Assembly (NCBI RefSeq): GCF_039655875.1
Contig: NZ_JBBYXK010000001.1
Span: 992,001-1,056,000 of the forward strand
Direction: 5' to 3'
DNA: 64,000 nucleotides
Source of the DNA: Emcibacter sp. SYSU 3D8
GTDB taxonomy: Bacteria > Pseudomonadota > Alphaproteobacteria > SMXS01
Shown piece after piece: positions 16,461 to 27,622 of the stretch. Position numbers and translations under genes: made by a program. Positions within the stretch are counted from its first letter, which is position 1; each line of letters begins with the position of its first letter. Below the pieces are notes generated by a model. The model ran no database searches. It was not told the DNA's origin and worked only from the letters and a program-made list of their open reading frames with translations.

Positions 16461-18239
16461 TCACTTCTCGCTGCGCTTTTCGGCGTCGAGGCCCGACTTG
16501 ATCTTGGCCTCGATCTTGCCCAGTGCATCGGCTTCGGGTTTCATCGCCGCCGCATGCCGCCACTGGAAGGTCGCGTCGAGACGGCGCCCGACCTGCCAGT
16601 ACGCATCGCCCAGATGGTCGTTGATGGTCGGGTCCTCGGGGATCAGCGCGGCCGCCTTCTCCAGCCAGTCGACGGCCTCGGCAAAGCGGCCGAGCTTGTA
16701 GAGCGCCCAGCCCAGGCTATCGACGATGTAGCCGTCGTCGGGCCGCTGCTCCACCGCCTTCTGGATCATGGTCAGCGCCTGGTCCAGGTTCATGCGCTGC
16801 TCGATCCAGCTGTAGCCGAGATAGTTCAGCACCAGCGGCTGGTCGGGCGAGAGTTCGAGGGCCTTTTGCAGGTCGGCCTCGGCCTCCTCCCAGCGGCCCT
16901 GGCGCTCCCGCGTGATGCCGCGGGCATAGAACAGCGCCCAGTGCCGCTCGGCCGGCGTTCCGATTTTCGCGACCACCTTGTCGTAGGCAGCCTCGGCTTC
17001 CGGAAGCCGTTGCTGCGCGCGCAGCGTATCGGCCAGCGAGGTCAGCACGTTGAGGTTTTCGGGCTGTTCGGCAAGCATGCCCTGCAGCGCCTCGATCGAT
17101 TCCTCGGGCTTCTCCATCTGGTTCAGCAGCAGCGCCGCTTCGAACCGCGCGTCCCAGCCCAACACCGGATCATCCACCACAGCCTGATAGGCGGTCAGCG
17201 CCTCGTCGAACTGGCCGTCACGGTCAAGAACGTCGCCCAGCAGCAGATAGGCCACGGGAAAGTCGGGTTTCAACGCGAGGCCCAGACGCAGATACATCAC
17301 CGCCGGGCCGCGCGAACGCTCCTGCGCCAGCGCCCGGCCGGTGCTGAAAAACGCCTCGGCCGCGCCGTCCGCGGCGTTGCGGATCACCGGATAGAGCGCG
17401 CCGTCGTCCTTGGAGCCATTCTGGGCAGCCTCGATCAGCACGTTGCTCGGATAGGAATCCAGGTAGGCCTTGTAGACCGCCTTGGCCTGCTCGTCCTTGC
17501 CGTGGCGGGAAAGGAACCGGCCGTAGGCCAGCACCAGCCGCAGATCCGATCCCTTCTGCAGGGCGATCGCTTCGTCATATGCGGCCGTTGCCAGATCGAC
17601 CTCGCCGGCGAAATCCAGGATGTAGGCGCGGTGGGTCTTCATGAACGACATGAAGCCCTTGTTGCCCGCCAACGCATCGAGGCTGACCAGCGCCTTGTCG
17701 GTATTGCCCTCGGCGGCATCGATCCAGGCCAAGATGACCGGCGCCATCAACTCGACGATGCCGGTCTTCGCGATGGTGCCGAGCCGGGCGCGGGCGGCAG
17801 CCAGATCGTTCTTCCTGAGTTCGTCCGAAAGCAGCACCAACTCGGTCAGGCCGGTGGGCTTCTCCTTCAGGTCGGCGAGCTGGCGGGCCAGGCGAACCGC
17901 GTCTTCATGCCGGCCACTGGCGACCGCTACCGAAAATGCCTGGTGCACCAGTTCGGCGTTCCGGGGATCGCCCTGAACGGCACGGATGTAGTAATCGGCC
18001 GCGGCCTCGGTGTCGCGGTTGACGATGGCGAAGCGGCCGGCAAGATAATCGCCGAACGCCTTCGCATCGGCATCCTGTGTGGCGCGGTCCGGCCGGCCCT
18101 GGACCGGCTGCTGCGACGCGGCCGACGTCAGCGGCACCGCCAGCGCCAATCCCCCCGCCAACAACAGCCGCCACACCCGGCGACGGCCCGGCCTTGATCC
18201 TGGAGCTGTTTCGCGCCCCGAGCGCGCCGCTGTCGTCAT
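16461..18239 (-). CDS. Secreted tetratricopeptide repeat protein
   Basis: A 592-residue protein with a long basic N-terminus, a hydrophobic signal segment near residues 20-36, and then repeated helical pairs with TPR residues such as A-Y-Y-x-R-A and L-G-W-A-L-Y. At least ten TPR-like units cover most of the length. The ATG at 18239 follows AAGGAG four bases upstream; a longer frame from 18347 would run into the next gene. It lies immediately before ispE and after ETF-QO on the same strand. Such TPR proteins are scaffolds for envelope complexes; no specific partner is visible here. Confidence 0.8.
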   Translation of the reverse strand: MTTAARSGRETAPGSRPGRRRVWRLLLAGGLALAVPLTSAASQQPVQGRPDRATQDADAKAFGDYLAGRFAIVNRDTEAAADYYIRAVQGDPRNAELVHQAFSVAVASGRHEDAVRLARQLADLKEKPTGLTELVLLSDELRKNDLAAARARLGTIAKTGIVELMAPVILAWIDAAEGNTDKALVSLDALAGNKGFMSFMKTHRAYILDFAGEVDLATAAYDEAIALQKGSDLRLVLAYGRFLSRHGKDEQAKAVYKAYLDSYPSNVLIEAAQNGSKDDGALYPVIRNAADGAAEAFFSTGRALAQERSRGPAVMYLRLGLALKPDFPVAYLLLGDVLDRDGQFDEALTAYQAVVDDPVLGWDARFEAALLLNQMEKPEESIEALQGMLAEQPENLNVLTSLADTLRAQQRLPEAEAAYDKVVAKIGTPAERHWALFYARGITRERQGRWEEAEADLQKALELSPDQPLVLNYLGYSWIEQRMNLDQALTMIQKAVEQRPDDGYIVDSLGWALYKLGRFAEAVDWLEKAAALIPEDPTINDHLGDAYWQVGRRLDATFQWRHAAAMKPEADALGKIEAKIKSGLDAEKRSEK

Positions 18240-18247
18240 ACCGCTCC

Positions 18248-19894
18248 TTACATGTTCGGATAGTTGGGACCGCCGCCGCCTTCGGGCGTCACCCACACTA
18301 TATTTTGCGTCGGGTCCTTGATATCGCAAGTTTTGCAGTGCACACAATTCTGGGCATTGATCTGCAAGCGCGGATTTTCGCCGTTTTCATCCCGAACTAT
18401 TTCGTAGACGCCGGCCGGGCAATAGCGCTGCTCCGGGGCGTCGTACTGGGCCAGGTTGATCTCGATCGGTACCGACGGATCCTTCAGCGTCAGGTGGATC
18501 GGCTGGTCTTCCTCGTGATTGGTGTTGGACACGAACACCGAAGACAGCTTGTCGAAGGTGACCAGGCCGTCCGGCTTGGGATAGGCGATGGGCTGGAATT
18601 CGGACTTGGGCCGCAGCGCCTCGTGGTCGGCCTTCTTGTGCTTGAGCGTGAATGGCAGATGGCCGCCCAGCCAGCCCTGAATGCCGGTCATCAGCACGCC
18701 CGGAATCAGCCCCCAGGCGAAGGCCGGCTTGGCGTTGCGCACCTTCTTCAGGTCCTCGTAGACCCACGACTTCTGGTAGGCCTTGCTATAGCCGGTCAGT
18801 TCGTCATGGCCCTCGGAGCCTTCCTTCAGCGCCTGGAATGCCGCGTCGGCCGCGAGCATGCCGGTCTTCATGGCGTTGTTCGAGCCCTTGATCTTGGGCA
18901 CGTTCATGAAGCCCGCCGTGCAGCCGATCAGCACGCCGCCGGGGAATACCAGCTTTGGCACCGACTGGAAGCCGCCCGCCGTCATGGCGCGGGCGCCATA
19001 GGCGATGCGTTTGCCGCCCTCGAAGAATGGCCGCACCGCCGGATGGTTCTTGAACCGCTGGAACTCGTCGAACGGTGACAGGTAGGGGTTGGCGTAGTCG
19101 AGGCCGACCACGAAGCCCACCGACACCAGGTTCTCGCCGAAATGATAGAGGAACGAGCCGCCATAGGTCTGCGTGTCCATCGGCCAGCCGAAGCTGTGCT
19201 GGACATATCCCGCCTTGAACTTGGCAGGATCGATCTCCCACAATTCCTTGATGCCAATACCGTATTTCTGCGGTCCGACACCGTCGCGCAGGTCGAACTT
19301 GTCGGTGAGTTGGCGAGTCAGGGAGCCGCGCGCGCCTTCGGCGAAGAACGTATATTTGGCATGAAGCTCGATGCCCGGCGTGAAGTTCGGGCCATGGCTG
19401 CCGTCACGGTGCACGCCCATGTCGCCGGTGGCCACGCCCTTGACGCTGCCATCTTCATGAAACAGCACCTCGGCGGCGGCGAAGCCCGGATAGATCTCGA
19501 CCCCAAGCTCCTCCGCCTGGGTCGCAAGCCAGCGGGTCACGTTCGCCAGGCTGACAATGTAATTGCCCTTGTTGTGCAGCACCGGCGGCAGCATGAAATT
19601 CGGAAAGCTGATCGAGCTTTTCTCGGTGAGGTACATGAACTTGTCCTCGACACACGGGGTGTCGATCGGCGCGCCACGTTCCTTCCAGTCCGGAATCAGC
19701 TCACTGAGCGCGCGCGGTTCGAATACCGCGCCCGACAGGATGTGGGCGCCCACTTCCGAGCCCTTCTCGATGACGCAGACACTGTAGTCGACGTCATTCT
19801 CCTGGCAGAGCTTCTTGAGCCGTATCGCGGCAGCCAGTCCGGCCGGACCAGCGCCCACGATGACGACGTCGAACTCCATCGACTCACGTTCCAT
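18248..19894 (-). CDS. Electron transfer flavoprotein-ubiquinone oxidoreductase
   Basis: Passes electrons from ETF to ubiquinone at the inner membrane, linking fatty-acid and amino-acid oxidation to respiration. The FAD-binding motif is [12 protein letters not shown] at residues 10-21, and the C-terminal ferredoxin-like part has [10 protein letters not shown] for the 4Fe-4S cluster. Length (548) and the N-terminal hydroxylase-like domain match the family. It fits the acyl-CoA dehydrogenase and MaoC genes elsewhere in the window. The downstream TPR gene begins nine bases later. Confidence 0.95.
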   Translation of the reverse strand: MERESMEFDVVIVGAGPAGLAAAIRLKKLCQENDVDYSVCVIEKGSEVGAHILSGAVFEPRALSELIPDWKERGAPIDTPCVEDKFMYLTEKSSISFPNFMLPPVLHNKGNYIVSLANVTRWLATQAEELGVEIYPGFAAAEVLFHEDGSVKGVATGDMGVHRDGSHGPNFTPGIELHAKYTFFAEGARGSLTRQLTDKFDLRDGVGPQKYGIGIKELWEIDPAKFKAGYVQHSFGWPMDTQTYGGSFLYHFGENLVSVGFVVGLDYANPYLSPFDEFQRFKNHPAVRPFFEGGKRIAYGARAMTAGGFQSVPKLVFPGGVLIGCTAGFMNVPKIKGSNNAMKTGMLAADAAFQALKEGSEGHDELTGYSKAYQKSWVYEDLKKVRNAKPAFAWGLIPGVLMTGIQGWLGGHLPFTLKHKKADHEALRPKSEFQPIAYPKPDGLVTFDKLSSVFVSNTNHEEDQPIHLTLKDPSVPIEINLAQYDAPEQRYCPAGVYEIVRDENGENPRLQINAQNCVHCKTCDIKDPTQNIVWVTPEGGGGPNYPNM

Positions 19895-20082
19895 ATTGCG
19901 CCCCTTATATTCGCTCCTGAGGTGCCCGCCTTATATGCGCCGCCGGGCACGAGGGTCAACGATAGGTCGAATCGCGGCGCCGCCCCAATGAAATCCCGGC
20001 GCGCGGCCTTTTTCCGCCATGTGCGTGGCGACAGCACTCGATCGGCAGTTGTGCAACGCCTGCAAAGCGCTACCTGATCCTC

Positions 20083-20238
20083 ATGGATACTGGATCAGCG
20101 GCCGGCATCATCGTGGGTGTGATCATCGGCGTGTCGATCGGCGCCATGTACGGCAGCCCGGTCATGGGCATCGGCATAGGTATCGCCCTTGGCATCGCCA
20201 TGGCGGCAATCCTGCGCCGCGGGCGGGACAGGGATTAG
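20083..20238 (+). CDS. Small glycine-zipper membrane protein
   Basis: A 51-residue frame below the usual size cut-off, encoding one hydrophobic segment rich in G-x3-G spacing (I-I-V-G-V-I-I-G-V-S-I-G-A, then M-G-I-G-I-G-I-A-L-G-I-A), and ending in basic R-R-G-R-D-R. This looks like the small glycine-zipper membrane proteins often seen in alphaproteobacteria, but the ribosome-binding site before the ATG is weak. It stops five bases before the convergent DUF1244 gene, a tight fit that supports a real gene. Function unknown. Confidence 0.5.
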   Translation: MDTGSAAGIIVGVIIGVSIGAMYGSPVMGIGIGIALGIAMAAILRRGRDRD

Positions 20239-20243
20239 ACGCG

Positions 20244-20534
20244 TCAGTGCTTGTGCTGCTGGAAGGCCGCGAGCTTTTCCGCGGGCGCCTCGGTCTGGTG
20301 CTTCGCCTTCCATTCCTCGTAGGGCATGCCGTAGACCCGTTCGCGAGCCGCGTCACGGGTGACATCGATACCCACATCCTTGGCCGCTTCCTGGAACCAG
20401 TTCGACAGACAGTTCCGGCAGAACCCTGCCAGATTCATCAGGTCCAGATTCTGCACGTCGGGCCGCGTGCGCAGGTGCTCGACAAGCCGCCGGAACGCGG
20501 CGGCCTCGATTTCGGTCTGGGTTTGCTTGTCCAT
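20244..20534 (-). CDS. DUF1244 family protein
   Basis: A 96-residue helical protein of the conserved DUF1244 family of alpha- and other proteobacteria. The hallmark is L-A-G-F-C-R-N-C-L-S-N-W with paired cysteines near residues 39 and 42, then G-M-P-Y-E-E-W-K. Members are often found in rhizobia with no known role; the cysteine pair suggests metal or redox function. It is divergent from the type-4 UDG gene by 83 bases. Confidence 0.88.
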   Translation of the reverse strand: MDKQTQTEIEAAAFRRLVEHLRTRPDVQNLDLMNLAGFCRNCLSNWFQEAAKDVGIDVTRDAARERVYGMPYEEWKAKHQTEAPAEKLAAFQQHKH

Positions 20535-20617
20535 AACAGTGCTCCTTGGTCGGGATTTGTCTTACTATATGTTCGGCGCGGCCAGACCGCCAACCCAGCC
20601 CTTATCCCGGAGCCGAC

Positions 20618-21433
20618 ATGACCGATGATCGCGACCTCGCCCTTGCCCTGCTGCGCTGGCAGGTGGAGATGGGCGCGGACGAGGCCATCGGCGACGTGTC
20701 CGTCAACCGGCTTGCCGCGCCGCCGCCCCCGCCAGCCGCCCTGCCCGAGGCGCCGCGTCAGCCTTCCGCGCCGGCGCGGGGTGCAGCCCAGGCATCGCAG
20801 GCGCTGCCGCTGGAAGCCGTGCAGGAATCCGTCTCCACCGCCCGCCGCATCGCTCAGGGCTGCACCAGCCTGGACGAGCTGCGCGAGGCCCTGTCCAGCT
20901 TCGACCTGTGTCCGCTCAGGGCGACGGCAACCAATCTCGTCTTTGCCGACGGCAACCCGGACGCCGGGCTGATGCTGATCGGCGAGGCGCCGGGCGCCGA
21001 CGAGGACCGGCAAGGCCTGCCATTCGTGGGCGCCAGCGGCAAGCTGCTCGACCGCATGCTGGCCGCGATCGGCCGCGACAGGACCACGGCCTATATCACC
21101 AACACCATTTTCTGGCGGCCGCCGGGAAACCGCACCCCGACCCAGCTGGAATCGGCGCTGTGCATGCCGTTTCTCGAGCGTCACATCGAGCTGGTGCGCC
21201 CCAAGGTGCTGTTGCTGGTTGGCAAGCAGGCGGCCGGCGTCGTGCTGGAGACCGCCGACGCAATCACCCGCCTCCGCGGCAAATGGAAGACCTACACCAA
21301 GAGCGGTCTCGACGTGCCGGTCATGCCCACCTACCATCCGGCCTATCTGCTGCGTCATGCGCCGGCGAAGCGCGAGGCGTGGCGGGATTTCCTGGACGTC
21401 AAGAATCGTCTGGCGTCCATGAGCGGCGTATGA
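20618..21433 (+). CDS. Type-4 uracil-DNA glycosylase
   Basis: Excises uracil from DNA with a 4Fe-4S cluster-bearing enzyme. Motif 1 is G-E-A-P-G-A-D-E (about residue 123), motif 2 is H-P-A-Y-L-L-R near the C-terminus, and the family's cysteines appear as C-P-L-R before motif 1 and further positions such as S-A-L-C-M-P-F. The 271-residue length includes an N-terminal helical extension rich in proline and alanine (about residues 35-60), a linker common in alphaproteobacterial members. The ATG at 20618 is preferred over the frame at 20546. It is followed by a lytic transglycosylase 25 bases later. Confidence 0.92.
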   Translation: MTDDRDLALALLRWQVEMGADEAIGDVSVNRLAAPPPPPAALPEAPRQPSAPARGAAQASQALPLEAVQESVSTARRIAQGCTSLDELREALSSFDLCPLRATATNLVFADGNPDAGLMLIGEAPGADEDRQGLPFVGASGKLLDRMLAAIGRDRTTAYITNTIFWRPPGNRTPTQLESALCMPFLERHIELVRPKVLLLVGKQAAGVVLETADAITRLRGKWKTYTKSGLDVPVMPTYHPAYLLRHAPAKREAWRDFLDVKNRLASMSGV

Positions 21434-21458
21434 CGGAAAGAACGGGTCGACAAAGCGC

Positions 21459-23255
21459 ATGAAATTGCAGTTCAGGATCATCATGGCGGCGGGCGTGTCC
21501 CTGCTGGTGGGCAACGCGGCGGCTGCCCAGAACGCGGCGGCGCCACAGACGGCCGTGACGGCAGCCTCGGCCGCCAGCACCACCGTGCCTGCGGTCATCG
21601 AGCCAAAGGTGCTTTCGCCCGACGACGCCCAGGCCTATCGCAAGATATTCGAGCTGCAGCAGGATGGCCGCTGGGCCGAGGCCGACAAGCTCATCAGGAA
21701 AATCAAGGATACGGCGCTGATGGGCCATGTGCTCTACCAGCGTTACATGCATCCGACCAAGTACCGCTCGACCTTCCACGAGCTGCGCGACTGGATGACG
21801 CTCTATGCCGACCATCCCGAAGCCAACGACATCTATTCGCTGGCCATGCGGCGCAAGCCGAAGCGGGATGTCGCGCCGGTGCCACCCGTGCCGCAGCGCT
21901 ACGTGCCGCCCGAAATCATCGGCGAGGGCGAGCCGCTGCCGCCCGAGGAACTGGAGCGCCGCCGGAAGGAATCCGCCATTCGGTCGCAGATCTCCTCGGC
22001 GCTCAGGAGCCGCGATCCGGAGAAGGCCGAGCGCGCGCTGATGGCGGTGAAGGGCAAGGGCATCTTCACCTCTGCCGGCTTCGACACCCAGATGTCGCTG
22101 ATCTCCAAGGCCTATTATTTCAACCAGAAATACAAGAAGGCGCTGGACCTTGGCTCGGACGCCGCCGAGCGCAATGAGGGCGAGATCGCCGAGGCGGCCT
22201 GGGTTGCCGGCCTGTCGGCCTGGCGCATGCAGAAATACGGCCGGGCGGCAAAGCTGTTCGAGAAGTGCGCCCGCGCCCGCGATTCCGGCAACAGCCTGGG
22301 CTCGGCCGGGGCTTACTGGTCGGCCCGCGCCCATCTGAAGGACCGCGAGCCGGAAAAGGCTTTCGAGATGCTGAATCTGGCGGTTCAGAATCGCCGCACC
22401 TTCTACGGCATCCTGGCCGCCCGCCAGCTCGGCATGCCCCTGCCCTACGATTGGTCGGCCCCTCAGCTGACCCAGGCCGACTTCAACGAAGCGCTGGATA
22501 ATCAGGGTGTCCGACGCGCCGCTGCGCTGGCGCAGGTCGGCGACACGGCCAGGGCCGACGAGGAAATGCGGCTGGTGATCCGCCGCCTTGCGCCGGACTC
22601 GCCGCGCGCCAGCCTGCTGCGGGTGGCGTTCCGGCTCGACTTCATCGGCTCGGCGGTCACCCTGGCCCGCCAGGCCGAACGCAAGGGCGGCCCCGTTATC
22701 GAGGCGGCGCTGTATCCGCTGCCGCAATGGCAGCCGCAGGACGGCTTCAAGCTTGACCGGGCGCTGCTGTTTGCGTTCACCCGGCAGGAATCCAACTTCA
22801 TGGCCCGGGTGGTGAGTTCCGCCGGCGCCCGCGGCCTGATGCAGCTGATGCCGTCGACCGCCGCCTATATCTCCGCGGATCCGACCCTCAAGAACCGCAA
22901 CGCCGAGAAACTGTTCGATCCGTCCTTCAACATGATGCTGGGCCAGAAATACCTGCTCTATCTGTTCGACAAGGGCGTGACCCAGAGCAACCTGATCCTG
23001 GTGGCGGCCTCCTACAACGCGGGGCCGGGCAATGTGTCGAAATGGCTCGACCGGGACGATTCGCTGGGCGACTGGCTGCTGTTCATGGAATCGATCCCGA
23101 TTTTCGAGACCCGCGCCTATGTGGAGCACGTCCTCGAAAATCTCTGGGTTTACCGCGCCCGCTTCAACCAGCCGTCGCCGTCGCTCGACGCCATGGTGGT
23201 GGGCGAGGCGCCGCTGTATTCGCGCAGCGACCCGCGCGAGCTGGCGGCCCAATGA
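21459..23255 (+). CDS. Soluble lytic murein transglycosylase (Slt-type)
   Basis: A periplasmic enzyme that cleaves the glycan chain of peptidoglycan, forming anhydromuropeptides. Residues 1-24 are a signal peptide, then a long alpha-helical superhelix occupies most of the length, and a C-terminal SLT domain begins near residue 435. The catalytic glutamate is in F-T-R-Q-E-S-N-F, and the family motifs G-L-M-Q-L-M-P and A-S-Y-N-A-G-P-G-N follow. Length, 598 residues, is normal for Slt70-like proteins. Its stop overlaps the moaB start (ATGA). Confidence 0.92.
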   Translation: MKLQFRIIMAAGVSLLVGNAAAAQNAAAPQTAVTAASAASTTVPAVIEPKVLSPDDAQAYRKIFELQQDGRWAEADKLIRKIKDTALMGHVLYQRYMHPTKYRSTFHELRDWMTLYADHPEANDIYSLAMRRKPKRDVAPVPPVPQRYVPPEIIGEGEPLPPEELERRRKESAIRSQISSALRSRDPEKAERALMAVKGKGIFTSAGFDTQMSLISKAYYFNQKYKKALDLGSDAAERNEGEIAEAAWVAGLSAWRMQKYGRAAKLFEKCARARDSGNSLGSAGAYWSARAHLKDREPEKAFEMLNLAVQNRRTFYGILAARQLGMPLPYDWSAPQLTQADFNEALDNQGVRRAAALAQVGDTARADEEMRLVIRRLAPDSPRASLLRVAFRLDFIGSAVTLARQAERKGGPVIEAALYPLPQWQPQDGFKLDRALLFAFTRQESNFMARVVSSAGARGLMQLMPSTAAYISADPTLKNRNAEKLFDPSFNMMLGQKYLLYLFDKGVTQSNLILVAASYNAGPGNVSKWLDRDDSLGDWLLFMESIPIFETRAYVEHVLENLWVYRARFNQPSPSLDAMVVGEAPLYSRSDPRELAAQ

Positions 23256-23794
23256 GCATCGACGAGAGCAGGCCGTTCGTCCCGGTCCGCATCGCCGTGC
23301 TGACCGTATCGGATACCCGCACGCTGGACGACGACAAATCGGGCCAGACCCTTGTCGACCGGATCGCGGCGGCCGGCCATGTTCTGGCGGCCCGCGCCAT
23401 CGTCACCGATGACGTCGAGGCCATCACCGGCCAGCTCCGCGCCTGGATCGCCGATCCCGAGGTGGACGTGGTGGTCTCCACCGGCGGCACCGGCGTGACC
23501 GGCCGCGACGTGACGCCCGAGGCGTTCGAGCAGGTCTATGAGAAGAAGATCGAGGGCTTTGGCGAGATGTTCCGCATGCTCAGCTACAAGCTGATCGGCA
23601 CCTCGACCATCCAGTCCCGCGCCACCGGCGGCGTCGCCGGCGGCACCTACCTGTTCGCCCTGCCCGGATCGCCCGGCGCCTGCCGCGACGGCTGGGACGG
23701 CATCCTGAAGGACCAGCTCGACTACCGCTTCAAGCCCTGCAACTTCGTCGAGCTGATGCCCCGGCTGCAGGAGCATGTGAAGGGGCGGAAGTGA
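23252..23794 (+). CDS. moaB: Molybdenum cofactor biosynthesis protein B
   Basis: A 180-residue MogA/MoaB family protein that adenylates molybdopterin during cofactor assembly or is a paralogue without this role. The motif [11 protein letters not shown] is present near residue 72, with A-V-L-T-V-S-D-T-R in the N-terminus, as in MoaB. The ATG at 23252 overlaps the transglycosylase stop, so translation is coupled. No other Mo-cofactor gene lies in the window, so this copy is a lone gene in a wall-enzyme operon. Confidence 0.9.
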   Translation: MSIDESRPFVPVRIAVLTVSDTRTLDDDKSGQTLVDRIAAAGHVLAARAIVTDDVEAITGQLRAWIADPEVDVVVSTGGTGVTGRDVTPEAFEQVYEKKIEGFGEMFRMLSYKLIGTSTIQSRATGGVAGGTYLFALPGSPGACRDGWDGILKDQLDYRFKPCNFVELMPRLQEHVKGRK

Positions 23795-24137
23795 TCCTGT
23801 TTCGGCCGACCGGCCCAAGTGAGCTGGCGCTGATCGAACAGAGCGGTTTCAAGACGTTTCCACCGCGCCTACCTGACCAGCCGATATTCTACCCGGTGAT
23901 GAACTTCCCCTATGCCGAGCAGATCGCCCGCGACTGGAACTCCAAGCGCGAGGACACGGGTTATCGGGGTTCGAGGTCGACGACGATTTTGCCGCTCGCT
24001 ACGAGCCGCAGACCGTCGGCGCGAGCATGCACCGGGAGCTTTGGGTGCCCGCCGAGGAACTGGACGCATTCAACGCCCGGATTGTCGGCGTGATACAGGT
24101 CGTCGCGACCTATGATCGCGGCGAGCGAACGAGCTAA
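23791..24137 (+). pseudogene. Small ADP-ribosylation/crystallin J1-like protein with a frameshift
   Basis: The GTG at 23791 overlaps the moaB stop and opens a protein beginning with L-F-R-P-T-G-P-S-E-L-A-L-I, then L-P-D-Q-P-I-F-Y-P-V, then Y-A-E-Q-I-A-R-D-W. After G-Y-R this frame loses family character. The other frame continues it with F-E-V-D-D-D-F-A-A-R-Y, Q-T-V-G-A, L-W-V-P-A-E-E-L-D-A-F-N and I-V-G-V-I to a TAA at 24135. The total of 347 bases is one short of a multiple of three, so a single missing base in the GGGG run at 23966-23969 explains the break. It may be a real mutation or a sequencing error. In homologs this is one protein of about 115 residues. Confidence 0.7.
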
Positions 24138-24162
24138 CCTCCGCACGCGCCAACCCCTCGTT

Positions 24163-24264
24163 CGTCATCCCGGCGAAGGCCGGGACCCAGTCCCTCTTAC
24201 GAAGAAACCGGCGCAAAATGCGCCGGATTCTCCAGTCTGGGCCCCGGCCTCCGCCGGGGTGACG
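24163..24264. repeat. Intergenic palindromic repeat, copy 1
   Basis: The element begins with CGTCATCCCGGCG and ends with CGCCGGGGTGACG. The arms are a near-perfect inverted repeat around an inner loop containing a second small stem (CCGGCGC...GCGCCGG). Ends of this kind are a well-known class of dispersed palindromic element in alphaproteobacteria. A second copy with the same ends is at 27623-27773. Confidence 0.75.
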
Positions 24265-24284
24265 ATGATGGTATGGAGACTAAT

Positions 24285-24299
24285 GTTCTTGTTTTGTTC
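24285..24299. promoter_or_regulatory. Candidate SOS box (GTTC-N7-GTTC)
   Basis: The bases GTTC at 24285-24288 and GTTC at 24296-24299 are separated by exactly seven. This matches the alphaproteobacterial LexA operator, a direct repeat GTTC-N7-GTTC. It lies 26 bases upstream of the ATG of the radical SAM gene, where LexA would block transcription. Chance matches occur, and no experiment supports it yet. Confidence 0.5.
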
Positions 24300-24324
24300 G
24301 CTCCCGCCGATCTATTATCGACTC

Positions 24325-25431
24325 ATGCCCCGCCTCTACAAACCACCCGCGACCGTTCACGCCGTCCAGTCGGACGCCCGGCGCGGGCGCGGCGCCGCCT
24401 CGAAATCCGCCGGGCGGTTCGAGCGGTTCCAGACTGAAGTGTTCGACGACGGCTGGGACACCGTCGACGAAGAGCCGCCGCCGCTGCGCACCACCGTACA
24501 GGCGGACACCGCGCGCAGCGTCATCACCTACAACCAGTCGCCCGACATCCATTTCGACCGGTCAATCAACCCGTACCGGGGCTGCGAGCATGGCTGCGTC
24601 TACTGCTTCGCCAGGCCGAGCCATGCCTATCTGGGCCTGTCGCCGGGCCTTGATTTCGAGAGCCGGCTGTTCGCCAAGTTCGACGCGCCCGACTTGCTGG
24701 CAAAGGAGCTGCGCAAGAAAGGTTACCAGCCCGCCATGATCGCGCTGGGCGTCAACACCGACTGCTACCAGCCCATCGAGCGCGAGCACCGCATCACCCG
24801 CCGCCTCCTCGAGGTGCTGAGCGCCTTCAACCATCCGGTGAGCATCATCACCAAGTCACAGCTGATCCAGCGCGACATCGACATCCTTGCCGACATGGCG
24901 GAGCGCCAGCTCGTCATGGCCGCGGTGTCGATCACCTCGCTCGACCGCGAGCTCGCCCGGCGCATGGAGCCGCGCGCGGCGACGCCGCACCGCCGCCTGG
25001 CGACGCTGGAGGCGCTGAACAAGGCCGGCGTGCCCACCACCATCATGACCGCGCCGCTGATCCCGGGCCTCAACGACCACGAGATCGACGCGCTGCTCCA
25101 GGCCGCCCACGATGCGGGCACCCGCCGCGCCGGCTACGTGCTGCTGCGCATGCCGTTCGAGATCAAGGATCTGTTCCGCGACTGGCTTGCCGAGAATTAT
25201 CCGGACCGGGCGAAGAAGGTGATCAACCTGATCCGCGCGGCGCGCGGCGGCAGGGACTATGACAGCGAGTTCTTCACCCGCGGCAAGGGCAAGGGTCCCT
25301 ATGCCGAACTGATCGGCCAGCGCTTCCGGGCGGCGTGCCGGCGGCTGGACATGAACAAGGCGCCCCATCCGGTCGATTTTTCCAGGTTCAGTCCGCCGCC
25401 TGCGGCCGGGGATCAGTTGGCGCTTTTCTGA
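24325..25431 (+). CDS. Radical SAM protein, PA0069/SplB-related family
   Basis: A 368-residue radical SAM enzyme. The cluster motif is C-E-H-G-C-V-Y-C (C-x3-C-x2-C) about residue 90, preceded by N-P-Y-R-G, and the SAM-binding part includes S-I-T-S-L-D. The family (COG1533) contains DNA photoproduct lyase relatives, though this branch is not characterised. I start at ATG 24325 rather than 24112, because the longer frame runs through the repeat element. A candidate SOS box lies just upstream, which would fit a DNA-damage role. rnhB follows after 27 bases. Confidence 0.87.
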   Translation: MPRLYKPPATVHAVQSDARRGRGAASKSAGRFERFQTEVFDDGWDTVDEEPPPLRTTVQADTARSVITYNQSPDIHFDRSINPYRGCEHGCVYCFARPSHAYLGLSPGLDFESRLFAKFDAPDLLAKELRKKGYQPAMIALGVNTDCYQPIEREHRITRRLLEVLSAFNHPVSIITKSQLIQRDIDILADMAERQLVMAAVSITSLDRELARRMEPRAATPHRRLATLEALNKAGVPTTIMTAPLIPGLNDHEIDALLQAAHDAGTRRAGYVLLRMPFEIKDLFRDWLAENYPDRAKKVINLIRAARGGRDYDSEFFTRGKGKGPYAELIGQRFRAACRRLDMNKAPHPVDFSRFSPPPAAGDQLALF

Positions 25432-26038
25432 AACCGGCCACCGGGCTAAAACCGCCCCATGCCGGATTATTCCATGGAACTCGAGATCGGCGGCATGGTT
25501 GCCGGAGTGGACGAGGCGGGGCGCGGGCCGCTGGCCGGACCGGTGGTCGCGGCCGCGGTCATTCTCGACATCGGCCGCCTCCCGGACGGCATCGACGATT
25601 CCAAGAAGGTGCCGCGCGAGCGGCGCGAAATGCTGCATGGCCTGATCGCGGCCTCGGCCCAGGTGGGCGTCGGCATGGCGAGCGTCGAGGAAATCGACAG
25701 CATCAACATCCTGCAGGCGACGTTGCTCGCCATGACCCGCGCCATCGAGGCGCTGCCGGTCGCGCCGCACCACGTGCTGATCGACGGCAACCGGCAGCCC
25801 GGATCCCTGCCCTGCGCCTGCCGGACGGTGATCCGCGGCGACGCCATCAGCCTGTCCATCGCGGCCGCGTCGATTATCGCCAAGGTCACGCGCGACCGGA
25901 TCATGACCGCGCTGGCGCTCGATCACCCCCATTACGGTTGGGAGCGCAACGCAGGATATGGTACGCCGGAGCACCAGCGGGCGCTATCTCTGGTAGGAAT
26001 ATCGCCTCATCATCGCAGAAGCTTCGAACCGATATATC

Positions 26039-27262
<1,224 letters not shown>

Positions 27263-27284
27263 CACCGGCGCGGCAGGAACAGCC

Positions 27285-27569
27285 ATGAGGCCATTGCCGG
27301 GCTACGTCATCCCGGCGCTGCTCGTCGGCTTCCGGGATATCGCGTGGCTGTCCCTCATCATCTGGCTAGTCGTATTTCTGAGTCGCGAGCCGTAATTTAT
27401 CGAACGGTTTCTGCTCGGACTGGCATTCTATGCAGCGTGCTCGATCCTGTTCGCGTGCTACCTGCTGGCCGCACTCGCCGTGAAAGCCAGGGCGGGTGCG
27501 TTGGACCTAACGGCGTCACGGACCTGGAAAGAGAAATTTGCGCTCGTCTCGGACCACTCGGTGATTTGA
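27285..27569 (+). pseudogene. Two-helix membrane protein frame with an in-frame stop
   Basis: The ATG at 27285, with AGGA upstream, opens a frame with a first hydrophobic segment (Y-V-I-P-A-L-L-V-G-F and I-A-W-L-S-L-I-I-W-L-V-V-F-L) but a TAA at 27393-27395 ends it after 36 residues. In the same frame a second hydrophobic run continues (F-L-L-G-L-A-F-Y-A-A-C-S-I-L-F-A-C-Y) to a TGA at 27567. Read through, it would be a 94-residue two-helix protein. Either it is a decaying gene or the two parts are chance. No family is recognised. Confidence 0.35.
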
Positions 27570-27622
27570 GATCGAAGCTGAGCTTTTTGATCGAGCTCTT
27601 ACCCTAAACCCTTAAAATATAT

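Noticed and set aside
15624-18197. Plus-strand open frame of 857 codons antisense to ispE and the TPR gene
   Set aside because: It is a G+C-driven shadow; the opposite strand has clear IspE motifs and a TPR pattern with a good ribosome-binding site, and the shadow protein is low-complexity with no domain.
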